A stretch of DNA of 36,947 nt from Bacteroidales bacterium. Its GTDB lineage: Bacteria; Bacteroidota; Bacteroidia; Bacteroidales; JAGONC01. Position numbers and translations under genes: made by a program. The stretch's first letter is position 1. Each line of letters starts with the position of its first letter. The DNA is taken from contig JAQUQD010000027.1 of assembly GCA_028716265.1 (NCBI GenBank), forward strand, positions 1 to 36,947, in the 5' to 3' direction. The notes beneath the pieces were generated by a model. That model ran no database searches and was not told the DNA's origin. It worked only from the letters and a program-made list of their open reading frames with translations. Of the stretch, positions 1 to 9,100 are shown piece after piece.

Positions 1-1
1 T

Positions 2-673
2 TTTTACAAACGGTTCATCAATCCCGGGGCAAGCGAACGAAAACTGGTATTGCTGGGAAGAATCTCCACCCTACTGCTGACAGCGGCCGCTCTATTATTC
101 GCCCTTTTGTTGAGCAATGCAATGCAGGCATTCAACATCGTACTGCAGATCGGGGCAGGCACGGGGCTAATCTTCATACTGCGGTGGTTCTGGTGGAGGA
201 TCAATGCCTACAGTGAGATCACAGCCATGATCGTTTCATTCGTCGTGGCCCTCTATTTCCAGTTTCTACACCCTCTGACAGGATTGCCCGGTATCAGCAC
301 CGGTCTCCAGCTGGTAACCGGTGTTGCGGTCACTACCATCGCCTGGATCAGAATTACCTATCTTACTCCCCAGGTGGATAAAGTCACCCTGCGGCGGTTT
401 TACCGGTCTGTCAGGCCGGGAGGACCGGGATGGAAACGCGTGGTGCTGCAGGCTGCGGAGGATAGTGATCCCGTTGAACCGGCGGTTCCGGTGAAATGGA
501 ATGTACCGGCCGGCATCCTGGCCATGGTCGTGGGATGCATCTTTATCTTCAGCCTGTTGTTCGCTACAGGAAACTGGATCTATTCGAATCATTTGCTGGC
601 TGGAATCCTGACACTGGTGTCTGTGTCATCAGGGTATGTCTTATTCAGGCTGACCTGGAGAAAGATCGCATGA
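2..673 (+). CDS. Sodium:solute symporter family (SSS/SLC5-type) protein, 3' part
   Basis: The reading frame is open from the left edge, so the N-terminal part of the gene lies outside the window; about 223 C-terminal residues are present. Several hydrophobic spans are visible: about 20-48, 50-66, 75-92, 100-115 and two near the end. Between them is a cytoplasmic-looking stretch with the segment RRFYRSVRPGGPGW. The opening segment YKRFINPGASERKL and this FYRxxRPGGPGW motif are typical of the long Na+/solute symporters common in Bacteroidota. Family knowledge: these inner-membrane proteins use the sodium gradient to import sugars or other small solutes; the substrate cannot be read from this fragment. 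The next two genes activate a sugar, so a sugar substrate is an inference from context. A downstream promoter-like element means it need not share a transcript with them. Confidence 0.82.
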   Translation, partial: FYKRFINPGASERKLVLLGRISTLLLTAAALLFALLLSNAMQAFNIVLQIGAGTGLIFILRWFWWRINAYSEITAMIVSFVVALYFQFLHPLTGLPGISTGLQLVTGVAVTTIAWIRITYLTPQVDKVTLRRFYRSVRPGGPGWKRVVLQAAEDSDPVEPAVPVKWNVPAGILAMVVGCIFIFSLLFATGNWIYSNHLLAGILTLVSVSSGYVLFRLTWRKIA

Positions 674-688
674 ATCAGTCTGGTGGTT

Positions 689-713
689 GTTATCATGGAT
701 TTATCATGATAAC
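689..713 (+). terminator. Short hairpin after the symporter gene
   Basis: GTTATCATG (689-697) and CATGATAAC (705-713) pair perfectly over 9 bp around a 7-nt loop, beginning 15 nt after the stop codon. There is no T-run after it, so it may be a weak or factor-dependent terminator, or a 3'-end stabilising hairpin. Confidence 0.4.
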
Positions 714-764
714 CGCTGCTCTGCTGAAGCACTAAATAATGTAAATCACCCCGGGTAATTTTTA

Positions 765-772
765 TAATTTTG
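765..772 (+). promoter_or_regulatory. Candidate Bacteroidota -7 element before the nucleotidyltransferase gene
   Basis: TAATTTTG matches the Bacteroidota -7 consensus TAnnTTTG. It would place the transcript start near 779, which favours the ATG at 793 over the in-frame TTG at 781. No clear TTG -33 element is visible about 20 bp upstream. Confidence 0.45.
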
Positions 773-792
773 ACAGTTTATTGAATGAATTT

Positions 793-1692
793 ATGAAACC
801 AATCCTTCTGATCATGGCTGCCGGGATAGGCAGCCGCTATGGAAACCTGAAACAGATCGACCGAATCGGGCCATCAGGGGAGACGATCCTCGACTACTCC
901 GTCTTTGATGCCCTCAGGTCCGGATTTAAGCGTGTCGTCTTCATTATCAGGAAAGACATAGAGAAGGATTTCAGGGAGGTCATCTTTGACCGGCTGGAAA
1001 AGAAAATTCCTGTCAGCTACATCTTTCAGGAACTGGAGGACATTCCTGCCGGTTTCACGTATCCATCCCAACGCCTAAAACCCTGGGGTACAGGCCACGC
1101 GGTATGGACTGCACGGCATCATATCCATTCCCCCTTCTGCGCCATCAACGCCGATGACTTCTATGGCCTGGAATCCTTTCAAAACGCTGTCCTGTTTTTT
1201 GAACAACAAGAAAATCAGGAAGCGTATTGCCTGATGGGATATCTGGTGAGGAACACTCTTTCCGAACATGGATCCGTCACACGGGGTGTGTGTCAGGTTG
1301 ACCATGACGATTACCTGATTGGGATCGAGGAACGGTTTCATATCCTGAAAACCAAAAAGGGAATCATTTACAGGGAGAATGAGCAGGATTATCCTCTCGA
1401 CGAAAACACTATTGTTTCGATGAATATGTGGGGATTTACTCCAAGCCTGTTTGACTTCCTTGACCGGGGATTCAGAGAATTTTTGCAGGAAAATGCCTCG
1501 CTGCCAAAGGCCGAATTTCTCTTACCTTCTGTCATCAACGACCTGCTCCAGCGTCATTTGATAAGGGCTAAGATACTGAAAACTAATGCTATATGGTTTG
1601 GGCTTACCTATCATGAAGACAGACAAAAAGTCATCGATACAATCAGGAACCTGGTCAGCCAGGGGCTCTATCCAGCATCCTTATGGGATTGA
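793..1692 (+). CDS. Sugar-phosphate nucleotidyltransferase family protein
   Basis: A 299-residue cytoplasmic protein with the nucleotidyltransferase signature at its N-terminus: LLIMAAGIGSRYGNLKQ carries the glycine-rich GxGSR loop, followed by GPSGETILDYS. INADDFYG near residue 115 is the usual acidic metal-binding segment. This group joins NTP and a sugar 1-phosphate to give an NDP-sugar plus pyrophosphate. The start is taken at 793 because homologues begin directly with MKPxLLIMAAG and because the promoter-like element ends just upstream; an in-frame TTG at 781 is the alternative. Its last 10 bp overlap the next gene, an APH-fold sugar kinase, so the two are almost certainly translated together. 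Inference: the kinase makes the 1-phosphate and this enzyme activates it. The exact sugar and nucleotide are not determined by the sequence. Confidence 0.82.
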   Translation: MKPILLIMAAGIGSRYGNLKQIDRIGPSGETILDYSVFDALRSGFKRVVFIIRKDIEKDFREVIFDRLEKKIPVSYIFQELEDIPAGFTYPSQRLKPWGTGHAVWTARHHIHSPFCAINADDFYGLESFQNAVLFFEQQENQEAYCLMGYLVRNTLSEHGSVTRGVCQVDHDDYLIGIEERFHILKTKKGIIYRENEQDYPLDENTIVSMNMWGFTPSLFDFLDRGFREFLQENASLPKAEFLLPSVINDLLQRHLIRAKILKTNAIWFGLTYHEDRQKVIDTIRNLVSQGLYPASLWD

Positions 1693-2765
1693 GCGGGAAG
1701 GATATACTGTCCGTTTTTCAACATTACGCCTGTAAAGGAACGTATAACGGACACAGTCGTTACGGATCCGGTCACATTCATGAAACATGGCTGGTGAAGA
1801 CCATTGAATCCGATGCACCGGATTATATCCTTCAAAGGATCAATAGTGATATTTTCAGGAATATTCCTGCCCTGATGGAGAGCATCCGGCTGGTGACGGC
1901 CCATCTGGCGGAAAAAGGAAGCCCGTCGCTGCAGCTGGTCACGACAACCGGCCACCAGACTTATTATGTGGATGATCTGGGGGAAAGCTGGCGGTTGTTT
2001 GTCTATATCCCTGATAGCTTAATCCTTGATCATACCGATGATCCAGGCCGGGCATCTGAAGCAGGGAAAGCGGTTGGAAATTTTCAGTACCTGCTGTCCG
2101 ATCTGAAAGCAAATTTACACGAAACCCTTCCGGGATTCCACGATGTGGAATTCAGGATGGAGCAGTTCAGGAAAGCCTGCCGGGAAGACCCTGCTGGCCG
2201 TTGCTTACCGGTTCAGGTGGAACGGGATCGTGTTGAGGAATTGTATCAGGCTCTGGCTCCTTTCAGGGAGGTGATTGCCCTTCGCAGGTTTCCGTTGCGT
2301 GTGATCCATAACGATACGAAACTGAACAATATTCTTTTCGACCGGCAGGGGAAGGCCATTTGCATGATTGACCTGGATACGGTCATGCCGGGTTATGTTC
2401 ATTATGATGTTGGTGATGCCTTGCGGATCATGTCTAACACAGCGACGGAGGATGATCGGAACCTGTCGCGCGTCGGGCTGGACTTCCGGATACTGGAAGC
2501 ATTTCTGAAGGGTTATCTGGGAGAGGCCGTGAAATTCATAACCCCGGAAGAAAGAGCGTGGCTGCCCATGGCCCCTTTGTACATGACATTCATCATCGGA
2601 CTGCGGTTCCTGACCGACCACATCCAGGGTGACCGTTATTTTCACATCCGCCGTGAAGGCCACAATCTGGACCGTGCCAGGGTGCAATTTGCATTCGCCG
2701 GAGAACTGTTGAAACAACAGGAGCAAATCTACCGGTGCCTGGCGAGGATCGAATCGATGCTATAA
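1683..2765 (+). CDS. APH-fold sugar kinase resembling N-acetylhexosamine 1-kinase (NahK-like)
   Basis: A 360-residue phosphotransferase of the aminoglycoside-phosphotransferase/choline-kinase fold. YGSGHIHETW near residues 22-31 resembles the YGxGHIxxT nucleotide-loop segment of NahK-like kinases, followed by YILQRINSDIF. The catalytic loop VIHNDTKLNN (H-x-D-x-K-x-N-N, about 202-211) and the metal-binding IDLDT are intact, followed by GDALR. Length and motifs fit the N-acetylhexosamine 1-kinase group, which phosphorylates the anomeric hydroxyl of GlcNAc/GalNAc. The ATG at 1683 lies inside the nucleotidyltransferase gene (10-bp overlap, different frame), indicating translational coupling. Product pairing suggests salvage of a free hexosamine into an NDP-sugar. 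This resembles the logic of NahK plus uridylyltransferase or AmgK/MurU, but sequence identity to either cannot be computed here. Confidence 0.78.
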   Translation: MGLSGKDILSVFQHYACKGTYNGHSRYGSGHIHETWLVKTIESDAPDYILQRINSDIFRNIPALMESIRLVTAHLAEKGSPSLQLVTTTGHQTYYVDDLGESWRLFVYIPDSLILDHTDDPGRASEAGKAVGNFQYLLSDLKANLHETLPGFHDVEFRMEQFRKACREDPAGRCLPVQVERDRVEELYQALAPFREVIALRRFPLRVIHNDTKLNNILFDRQGKAICMIDLDTVMPGYVHYDVGDALRIMSNTATEDDRNLSRVGLDFRILEAFLKGYLGEAVKFITPEERAWLPMAPLYMTFIIGLRFLTDHIQGDRYFHIRREGHNLDRARVQFAFAGELLKQQEQIYRCLARIESML

Positions 2766-2805
2766 CCTAAAACAAGAATCCTTTCCCCGTGTAATCCGGA
2801 CCGAA

Positions 2806-5451
2806 TCATTTATCCAGGGGATTCAGCAATAATGCGTTGAACAGCAGTTTGTACGTCCCTTGTGTCGAAGCCCTGAACTGAGGATTGAATCCAAAAAGCA
2901 CCAGCTGTCCTTTTCCCTTTTTTAACCAGATCATCACTGCCTGATTGGCCAGTTTTTCTTCATTCTCGCAGTATCCGCTCATTAGCACGTCCTTTTCTGC
3001 ATAAGTGGCGATCACACGGCGGTCCATGTCAAAGATGGGGATCTGGGTAGCAAACACGGGAGTTCCGCGTGTAAAGACACCAATTTGGGAAGGCATTCCG
3101 GCAGTCAGGGGATGATCTTTTATTAGATTCACTTTCAGCAAAGATCCAGGACAATAGACTTTCTGATCTTTTAACGTGGATGAAATGTCCCTGAAGGGCA
3201 ACTTAAAATCTTCTTTTTGGGTATCATTCCGTTTTATGATGAGTGGTCCTGCAAACAGTTCGGTTGACTCCCCCCAGGAAACAAGGATCCCTCCATTGTC
3301 AAGGAATGTCATCAGTTTTTCCATCCCTTGGTCACCCATCCCTTTTGTAAACTCAGGAGGATAACTGGTTGGAAAGTACTCATCACCCATTTTATATTTT
3401 CCCGACATCAGGATGGATTTATCTTCACCGGGAAACACGATGACATCGTAATCTTTGGCAAGGTCTGCCGTTCCGAAATCGCCCGGCCGGATCACCTGAA
3501 AAGGAATATGGTACTGGTCGAAGATCAACCGGGTCCAGCCAGCGTCTGCATCATGAAACCAGGATTCCACGAGCCCGATCCGCGGCACGTGGAACGGTTC
3601 AACCGGAAGGGTGGTCGTTTCAGAAATATAAATGGGATCAGTACTGCATTCTTTAAGGACCTGGCTGACATTATTTCCCGCATGTATGACAAATCCACCG
3701 GGTGAATAGACTGATCCTTCCGTCACGGCAGAGGCCGTCAGCCGTTCGACCTTTAATCCCAGGCTGTAGGCCAAAAACGCCAGGGCATAACTTTCATTCT
3801 GTTCGACAGAGAGGATGATTTTATCAAAGGATGCAGGGGAAGACCCTTTCAGGTTAAAATCAGCAGAAATGGGCTCAAGTGCTTCATAAAGAACTTCCTG
3901 GGGGTAGTTCACCTCAACCGCGTTTATTCCCCGCTGAAGGGGGAGTGACCAGGAGGTGATGTCGTATGGCTTTATGATCTCGCCATCCGGAGAATAATGC
4001 CGCACGGGGTAATCCTGTCGTTCCATGATCTCCTTGATGAAAGGGCGGAAAGCCTGCGACAGGGATATGACCACATCCCCTTTATTGTACAGGGAGTTCT
4101 GCACTTCCATGTCACGGGTTAGCTGACAGACAGAGATGTTATGCTCCCTCAGCAGGTTCACCAGCCTGACCAGTTCCCCCTGATCGTGCTGCTGCAGGGG
4201 GATGATATAGAAATATGGTGCCTGTGTCTTCCCTTTTTCCACCTCGCTGCAGCACAATTCATTTCTGAATTTCAGGATGCTCTTGTCATAGCAGGATGCC
4301 GTTTTCAGGATCGAGAAAGTGGATGAGATCTCGTAGCTGACCAGGTCGCTCAGGCGCCACCATCCTCCGGGCCAAACTTCAGGCATGTTGATGCTCTTTT
4401 TATACTCGGACAAACCTTTTCCATATACCCTGAGTTCACCGGGTTCAATATAGACCGGGGAGGCAATTTGAACACCGGCACCTTCGGTCAGAAATGATAT
4501 GACATTTTTCCATTTGCACGTCTCGGTCGATCCCGGCCAGTAGTCATCGAACATGAACCGCTGTGCGATCCCTTTCAGACCGTCGGCGGTCATGTCATTG
4601 ATCATATTGGAGCCAAAAACGCCCACCCAGTTCCATATACCTGCATCGATGTTTTCTGCAATGGGATCATGAGGTGGTGGTACGAAATATCGTACTCCGG
4701 TTGGCCCCATCTGGTGTTTATCTACCATTACCTGCGGGAACCAGTCGTGTGAATAAATGGAGGAAACAGCCCTGGTATCGCTCAGGCTGAGGGTGATGAA
4801 ATCACGGTTATTGTCGTGCCCCGCGTACTTATGGTACACTCCGGGCATGGTGCTGCCCTCATACTTTGTTCCTCTGTATTTCATATAATGTTCCACCATC
4901 ATATCCATTCCATCCGGATTATGAGTGGGAACCATCATCCAAACGACCCGGTCAAGCCATTCCAGTTTTTGGGGATCTCCGGTAGTGACAAGATCATACG
5001 CTATGAGCGGGGCAGCCTGTGCAGGAGCCACTTCGTTCGAGTGCAATGACAGGGTAGTCAGGACGAATACCTTGCCTGTCGTGATCATGGATTCCAGCTC
5101 GCTGGCCGGGATGTCCGGATCCATCGCCAGCCGGCGGTTGATCTCCCTGAGCCGTTCCAGGTCACGTATATTTTCAGCCGATGATATGAAAGCGACGTAC
5201 ATTTGTCTTAGCATCGGCGACAGGCCTATTTCTACCAGTTTCAACCGGTCGCTGCCGGAGTCGAGTACCTTGAGATAATCGATGAGTTTCTCATAGTTGA
5301 ACAGTTCCCGGTCGGTGCCCGGTTGAAAACCGAAAAAGTCGGCCGGCGGTACAACGGTAGAGGTAACAGCATTCTGAGCATATATGGTCTGAATGACCAT
5401 AAATGACCCAATGACTGCCAACAAGACCGGAAAAAAATTCTTTATTTTCAT
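2806..5451 (-). CDS. Secreted M14-family zinc carboxypeptidase with C-terminal GATase-like domain
   Basis: An 881-residue exported protein. The start is placed at 5451 because MKIKNFFPVLLAVIGSF...TIYAQ is a clean signal peptide; the longer in-frame start at 5490 adds 13 polar residues and would overlap the upstream gene. M14 hallmarks are present: LHSNEVAP (zinc ligands His and Glu, about 137 and 140), THNPDG, DNNRDF (substrate-binding Asn-Arg), VDKHQMG (third zinc ligand) and FLTEGAG (candidate catalytic Glu). The C-terminal 300 or so residues (YDVIVFPGED; FLDNGGILVSWGES) resemble the glutamine-amidotransferase-like domain often fused to large M14 proteins in Bacteroidota. Expected role: periplasmic or outer-surface removal of C-terminal residues from peptides. 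It lies 22 bp after the C69 dipeptidase gene and probably shares its transcript. Confidence 0.88.
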   Translation of the reverse strand: MKIKNFFPVLLAVIGSFMVIQTIYAQNAVTSTVVPPADFFGFQPGTDRELFNYEKLIDYLKVLDSGSDRLKLVEIGLSPMLRQMYVAFISSAENIRDLERLREINRRLAMDPDIPASELESMITTGKVFVLTTLSLHSNEVAPAQAAPLIAYDLVTTGDPQKLEWLDRVVWMMVPTHNPDGMDMMVEHYMKYRGTKYEGSTMPGVYHKYAGHDNNRDFITLSLSDTRAVSSIYSHDWFPQVMVDKHQMGPTGVRYFVPPPHDPIAENIDAGIWNWVGVFGSNMINDMTADGLKGIAQRFMFDDYWPGSTETCKWKNVISFLTEGAGVQIASPVYIEPGELRVYGKGLSEYKKSINMPEVWPGGWWRLSDLVSYEISSTFSILKTASCYDKSILKFRNELCCSEVEKGKTQAPYFYIIPLQQHDQGELVRLVNLLREHNISVCQLTRDMEVQNSLYNKGDVVISLSQAFRPFIKEIMERQDYPVRHYSPDGEIIKPYDITSWSLPLQRGINAVEVNYPQEVLYEALEPISADFNLKGSSPASFDKIILSVEQNESYALAFLAYSLGLKVERLTASAVTEGSVYSPGGFVIHAGNNVSQVLKECSTDPIYISETTTLPVEPFHVPRIGLVESWFHDADAGWTRLIFDQYHIPFQVIRPGDFGTADLAKDYDVIVFPGEDKSILMSGKYKMGDEYFPTSYPPEFTKGMGDQGMEKLMTFLDNGGILVSWGESTELFAGPLIIKRNDTQKEDFKLPFRDISSTLKDQKVYCPGSLLKVNLIKDHPLTAGMPSQIGVFTRGTPVFATQIPIFDMDRRVIATYAEKDVLMSGYCENEEKLANQAVMIWLKKGKGQLVLFGFNPQFRASTQGTYKLLFNALLLNPLDK

Positions 5452-5473
5452 TTCAGATCTAAGAAAGTGGATT

Positions 5474-7078
5474 TCAGAATTTCTCATCATACTTGGTCCA
5501 TAGAAAATCGCCCAGCTCCCAGGCCCTGTTCACCACTTTCTGTCCCCATTCATTCGTATATCCCGTCAGGAATTCGATCGTGGCCTGAGGTTTTTTTGGG
5601 TTATACAGTTCCAGCGCTTTTTGGTCGGTAGAGGATTGTTTGTCAAAGAGTTCTTTTTGCCAGGGAATCCAGACTGCATCCACGTCGTGCCGCATATCTC
5701 CCCATCGCTGTGCTGTGAGTGTTCCCAGGTAGTTGAACGCCCACCATGCTGATTCGCGGGTGAATCCCTTGGTCCGGCCCGGTGTCTTGTATGGCTGGGG
5801 CAGGTCGGTGACGCAGCAATAGACCGGGATATAGACGGAGGTGGCCACGTTGTCCATAGCCAGCCAGGCAACGCCTCCGATCGCATCGGGCAGCCACCTG
5901 CGGCACTGGATGATGGTGGCGTACATGGTATACCACCGGGCGATGGTACGTTCGCCCATCCATCCCCAGCCACCGTTTATTTTAAATACCTTGTTCATGT
6001 CGTAAGGCATGAAGGGATTGGCCAGGGGAGAAATGACTGTTTTACCGTTTTCATCTGTGACCGTAATGTCCTTGACGAAATTATAGGGAGTGCCCTCATA
6101 GTAGTCCTTAAAGATGTTCACCAGGTCCTGTGTGGTCACCGGACGGTCCGGTTTAACGGAAAAAGGATAATTTTCGGCGTTAGCATCCAGTCGGAGCGAG
6201 GGCGCCAGCATGTCGAACACGCGCCATTCACGCCGGCGGGAACCATAGGAGGTACGGCTCTCCGGCGCGTAGACATAGCAGAAGCGGAAGGATTCTTTGG
6301 CTGGATCCCACCATCCGCTGTCGATGGCCACCTGGAAGATGTTATCCGATGCCATGAAGTAGTCGGGGTTTTTCAGGTCGATCTCCTTGATGGTGCTGGC
6401 GTTGGCATTCACGCCCACATGGTCGTCGGGCACCCGCTGAGCTACCCAGATGGAGCCTTTATTACCCTTTCCCGGGCCCACGATCTCCAGGTGCCACACC
6501 TCGTTCTTGTCGGCGATGGTAAGGCATTCCCCTTCGTCGATCCAGCCGTATTCTGCTGTCAGCTCACCTACCATCCGGATGGCGTCCCTGGCTGTCGTGC
6601 ACCGTTCGACCATCAGCTGGCAGAGGCGCTGGCAGTCGATCAGGCCTATACCGGAATGCAGGCTGGCCCGACCACCGAAAGTTGACTCCCCGATGCCCAG
6701 CTGGTGTTCGTTCATACAGGGGTAGGCTGAGTTGATGAAAGCATATGTATGGGCGACCTGGGGTATTTCGCCGATCCGGATATTGGCATAGGAAGGCATG
6801 GCGGTCGTATCGCAGGGGGCACGTTTGAACATGGGTGTGGTGGCCCCGGCGGGATGGTCCTGGGCAGGCGTCATCCAGATCTCAGAGCGTGTGCGGTGAC
6901 TGTCGTCGGTGTGGGATGTGTAAACGGAACCATCGGATGAAGCCATCTTCCCGACGGTGATGGAGGTGCACCCGTCGGGGAATCCGCCGATCCAGTCGGG
7001 TTTACCGGTTTGGGCGAAGAGGGAGATGGATCCTTGTAAAAGAATGAATATCCAAACTATATTTCGTAGTGTTCTCAT
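5474..7078 (-). CDS. Secreted C69-family dipeptidase (PepD-like)
   Basis: A 534-residue exported protein. Residues 1-22 (MRTLRNIVWIFILLQGSISL...) form a signal peptide ending near FAQ. DGCTSITVGK at about 34-43 contains the likely nucleophile Cys of this N-terminal-nucleophile hydrolase family, followed by ASSDGSVYTSHTDD. In C69 enzymes the Cys becomes N-terminal after processing. NAN and GESTFGG segments further support the family, and the length of about 530 is usual for the secreted Bacteroidota members. Expected activity is hydrolysis of dipeptides in the periplasm. The ATG at 7078 is preceded by AGGAG only 2 nt away, a rare Shine-Dalgarno-like site in this window. First gene of a peptidase operon with the M14 gene downstream; divergent from the purF-type gene. 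Confidence 0.88.
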   Translation of the reverse strand: MRTLRNIVWIFILLQGSISLFAQTGKPDWIGGFPDGCTSITVGKMASSDGSVYTSHTDDSHRTRSEIWMTPAQDHPAGATTPMFKRAPCDTTAMPSYANIRIGEIPQVAHTYAFINSAYPCMNEHQLGIGESTFGGRASLHSGIGLIDCQRLCQLMVERCTTARDAIRMVGELTAEYGWIDEGECLTIADKNEVWHLEIVGPGKGNKGSIWVAQRVPDDHVGVNANASTIKEIDLKNPDYFMASDNIFQVAIDSGWWDPAKESFRFCYVYAPESRTSYGSRRREWRVFDMLAPSLRLDANAENYPFSVKPDRPVTTQDLVNIFKDYYEGTPYNFVKDITVTDENGKTVISPLANPFMPYDMNKVFKINGGWGWMGERTIARWYTMYATIIQCRRWLPDAIGGVAWLAMDNVATSVYIPVYCCVTDLPQPYKTPGRTKGFTRESAWWAFNYLGTLTAQRWGDMRHDVDAVWIPWQKELFDKQSSTDQKALELYNPKKPQATIEFLTGYTNEWGQKVVNRAWELGDFLWTKYDEKF

Positions 7079-7107
7079 AACTCCTGAGGTAAAATTTGAA
7101 TGTTACA

Positions 7108-7115
7108 CAAAAATA
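7108..7115 (-). promoter_or_regulatory. Candidate -7 element for the peptidase operon
   Basis: Read on the minus strand this is TATTTTTG, a full TAnnTTTG match, 29 bp upstream of the C69 start codon. No convincing TTG -33 box was found. Confidence 0.4.
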
Positions 7116-7168
7116 AAAAAAACCTGAAGCGAACAGGCAGTTCTTCACCACCCGCCTGCTATTATTCT

Positions 7169-7176
7169 TACATTTG
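7169..7176 (+). promoter_or_regulatory. Candidate -7 element for the purF-type gene
   Basis: TACATTTG matches TAnnTTTG and predicts a transcript start near 7183, 16 nt before the ATG at 7199. This lies inside the longer in-frame extension that could start at 7100 and so argues against that extension. Confidence 0.5.
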
Positions 7177-7198
7177 CAGTTTCATCTTACCCGTCCCC

Positions 7199-9100
7199 AT
7201 GAGTGAACCCATCAAACATGAATGCGGCATTGCGCTCATCAGGCTGCTCAAACCCCTCGAATACTATATCGCCAACTACGGCACGGCGTTCTATGGCTTC
7301 AACAAGCTGCACCTGCTCATGGAGAAACAGCATAACCGCGGTCAGGACGGAGCCGGCATTGCATGTGTGAAATTCAACCTCGAACCCGGACACAACTATA
7401 TCGACCGGATCCGGAGCGATTCAGAAACAGCCCTTCATACGATATTTTCTGAGATCTACGATAAGATCCAGGCCCTGCATGAGCGGTCGCCCGAACGCCT
7501 GCTCGACGTGAACTACCTGAAATACCATTTCGACTTCGCCGGCGAGCTCTACCTGGGCCATCTACGCTACGGTACCTTCGGCAGGCATGGTCTGCTGAAC
7601 GTTCATCCTGTCCAGCGCTACAACAACTGGAAAACGCGGAACCTTGTGCTCGCGGGCAATTTCAACCTGACCAACGTGGATGAGCTCTTTGAAAAGCTGG
7701 TGGATTACGGCCAGTATCCCGTAGAGACTTCCGACACGGTCACGATCCTGGAAAAGATCGGTCATTTTCTGGATGACGCCAATGACGAGCTCTATTATCA
7801 TTACAAGGCGCAGGGATTTTTTAAGAAGGACATTACGGATAAGATCGCGGCGAATCTGGATCTGCAGAAGATCCTCACCAACGCGTGCTGTCACTGGGAC
7901 GGAGGGTATGTGATCGGCGGCCTGCTCGGGCACGGTGACGCGTTTGTCCTGCGTGACCCGTCGGGTATACGGCCGGCATTCTATTACAGTGATGAGGAGG
8001 TGGTGGTGGCCACGTCCGAACGACCCGTGATCCAGACCGCATTCAATGTACCGGTCGGACACATCAGGGAGCTTCAACCTGGCCACGCACTGATCATCAA
8101 AGCCAGTGGCGCTGTGGATGAACTACCGTTCATTGATTCTCAACCCAAGAAGGCCTGTTCGTTTGAACGCATCTATTTCTCACGGGGAACGGACATCGAC
8201 ATCTATCAGGAACGGAAGAGACTGGGAAAGTCACTGGCCCCTGCCATCCTCAGGGCGATCGACTATGACCTGGAGAATACGGTCTTCTCCTATATCCCCA
8301 ATACGGCCATCGACGCTTTTTTGGGACTTATAGAGGAAATAACCGCTTTTTGCGATGCACAGATCAAGGACCAGATCATCCAGCTGGGAGATAAGCTTAC
8401 GCCTGAAAAGCTGGACGCTATCTTCAACCTGAAACCCAGAATCGAGAAAGTGGCCGTCAAAGATATCAAACTGCGGACGTTCATAGCCCAGGACACCCAC
8501 CGGGATGACCTGGTGACACACGTCTACGATATTACCTACGGAACGGTACGAAAAGGCGTTGATAACCTCGTGGTGGTGGATGATTCCATCGTGAGGGGAA
8601 CGACTCTGCGCCAGAGCATCATCCGCATCCTTGACCGGCTGGGACCCAAACGGATCATTGTCGCTTCTTCGGCACCACAGATACGGTACCCGGATTGCTA
8701 CGGTATTGATATGACCAGGATCAACGACTTCATTGCCTTCAACGCGACCATCCTGCTTCTCAAAGAGAAACAGATGACCGGCGTCATCAACCATGTCTAT
8801 AAAAAAGCAAAGGAACAGGATAAGCTGCCGAAAGAAAAGATCGTGAACGTCGTCAAGGACATCTACAGGCCGTTCACAGCTGAGCAGATTGCGGGGAAGA
8901 TTTCGCAGATGCTCCTCTCCCCTGACCTTCATGCGGAGTTAAAGATCATTTACCAGTCCATTGAAGATCTTCATACGGCATGCCCCAACCATACCGGCGA
9001 CTGGTATTTCACGGGCAATTACCCGACTCCCGGCGGTAACAAGATCGTTAACAGAGCGTTTATCTATTATATCGAAGGGATCAGGGAAAGGCCCTACTAG
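7199..9100 (+). CDS. purF: Amidophosphoribosyltransferase, long Bacteroidota form
   Basis: A 633-residue protein with a class II glutamine amidotransferase domain at the N-terminus (Cys9 in MSEPIKHECGIA; then KQHNRGQDGAGIA and GHLRYGTFG) and a phosphoribosyltransferase domain at the C-terminus. The PRPP-binding motif VVVDDSIVRGTT (about 458-469) is intact. Family role: glutamine plus PRPP to phosphoribosylamine, the first step of purine synthesis. It is roughly 130-160 residues longer than the classical enzyme; Bacteroidota carry such a long form, often beside a normal PurF, so its exact duty is uncertain. The start at 7199 is chosen because MSEPIKHEC gives the short propeptide expected before the nucleophile Cys, and a -7 element lies inside the longer extension. 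No other purine gene is nearby. Confidence 0.85.
   Translation: MSEPIKHECGIALIRLLKPLEYYIANYGTAFYGFNKLHLLMEKQHNRGQDGAGIACVKFNLEPGHNYIDRIRSDSETALHTIFSEIYDKIQALHERSPERLLDVNYLKYHFDFAGELYLGHLRYGTFGRHGLLNVHPVQRYNNWKTRNLVLAGNFNLTNVDELFEKLVDYGQYPVETSDTVTILEKIGHFLDDANDELYYHYKAQGFFKKDITDKIAANLDLQKILTNACCHWDGGYVIGGLLGHGDAFVLRDPSGIRPAFYYSDEEVVVATSERPVIQTAFNVPVGHIRELQPGHALIIKASGAVDELPFIDSQPKKACSFERIYFSRGTDIDIYQERKRLGKSLAPAILRAIDYDLENTVFSYIPNTAIDAFLGLIEEITAFCDAQIKDQIIQLGDKLTPEKLDAIFNLKPRIEKVAVKDIKLRTFIAQDTHRDDLVTHVYDITYGTVRKGVDNLVVVDDSIVRGTTLRQSIIRILDRLGPKRIIVASSAPQIRYPDCYGIDMTRINDFIAFNATILLLKEKQMTGVINHVYKKAKEQDKLPKEKIVNVVKDIYRPFTAEQIAGKISQMLLSPDLHAELKIIYQSIEDLHTACPNHTGDWYFTGNYPTPGGNKIVNRAFIYYIEGIRERPY

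Noticed and set aside
5452-5490. Longer M14 peptidase start overlapping the C69 gene
   Set aside because: The added 13 residues are polar and would spoil the signal peptide that begins at 5451.
7100-7198. 33-residue N-terminal extension of the purF-type protein
   Set aside because: Homologues start just before the nucleophile Cys, and a -7 element at 7169-7176 lies within the extension, so it would not be transcribed from that promoter.
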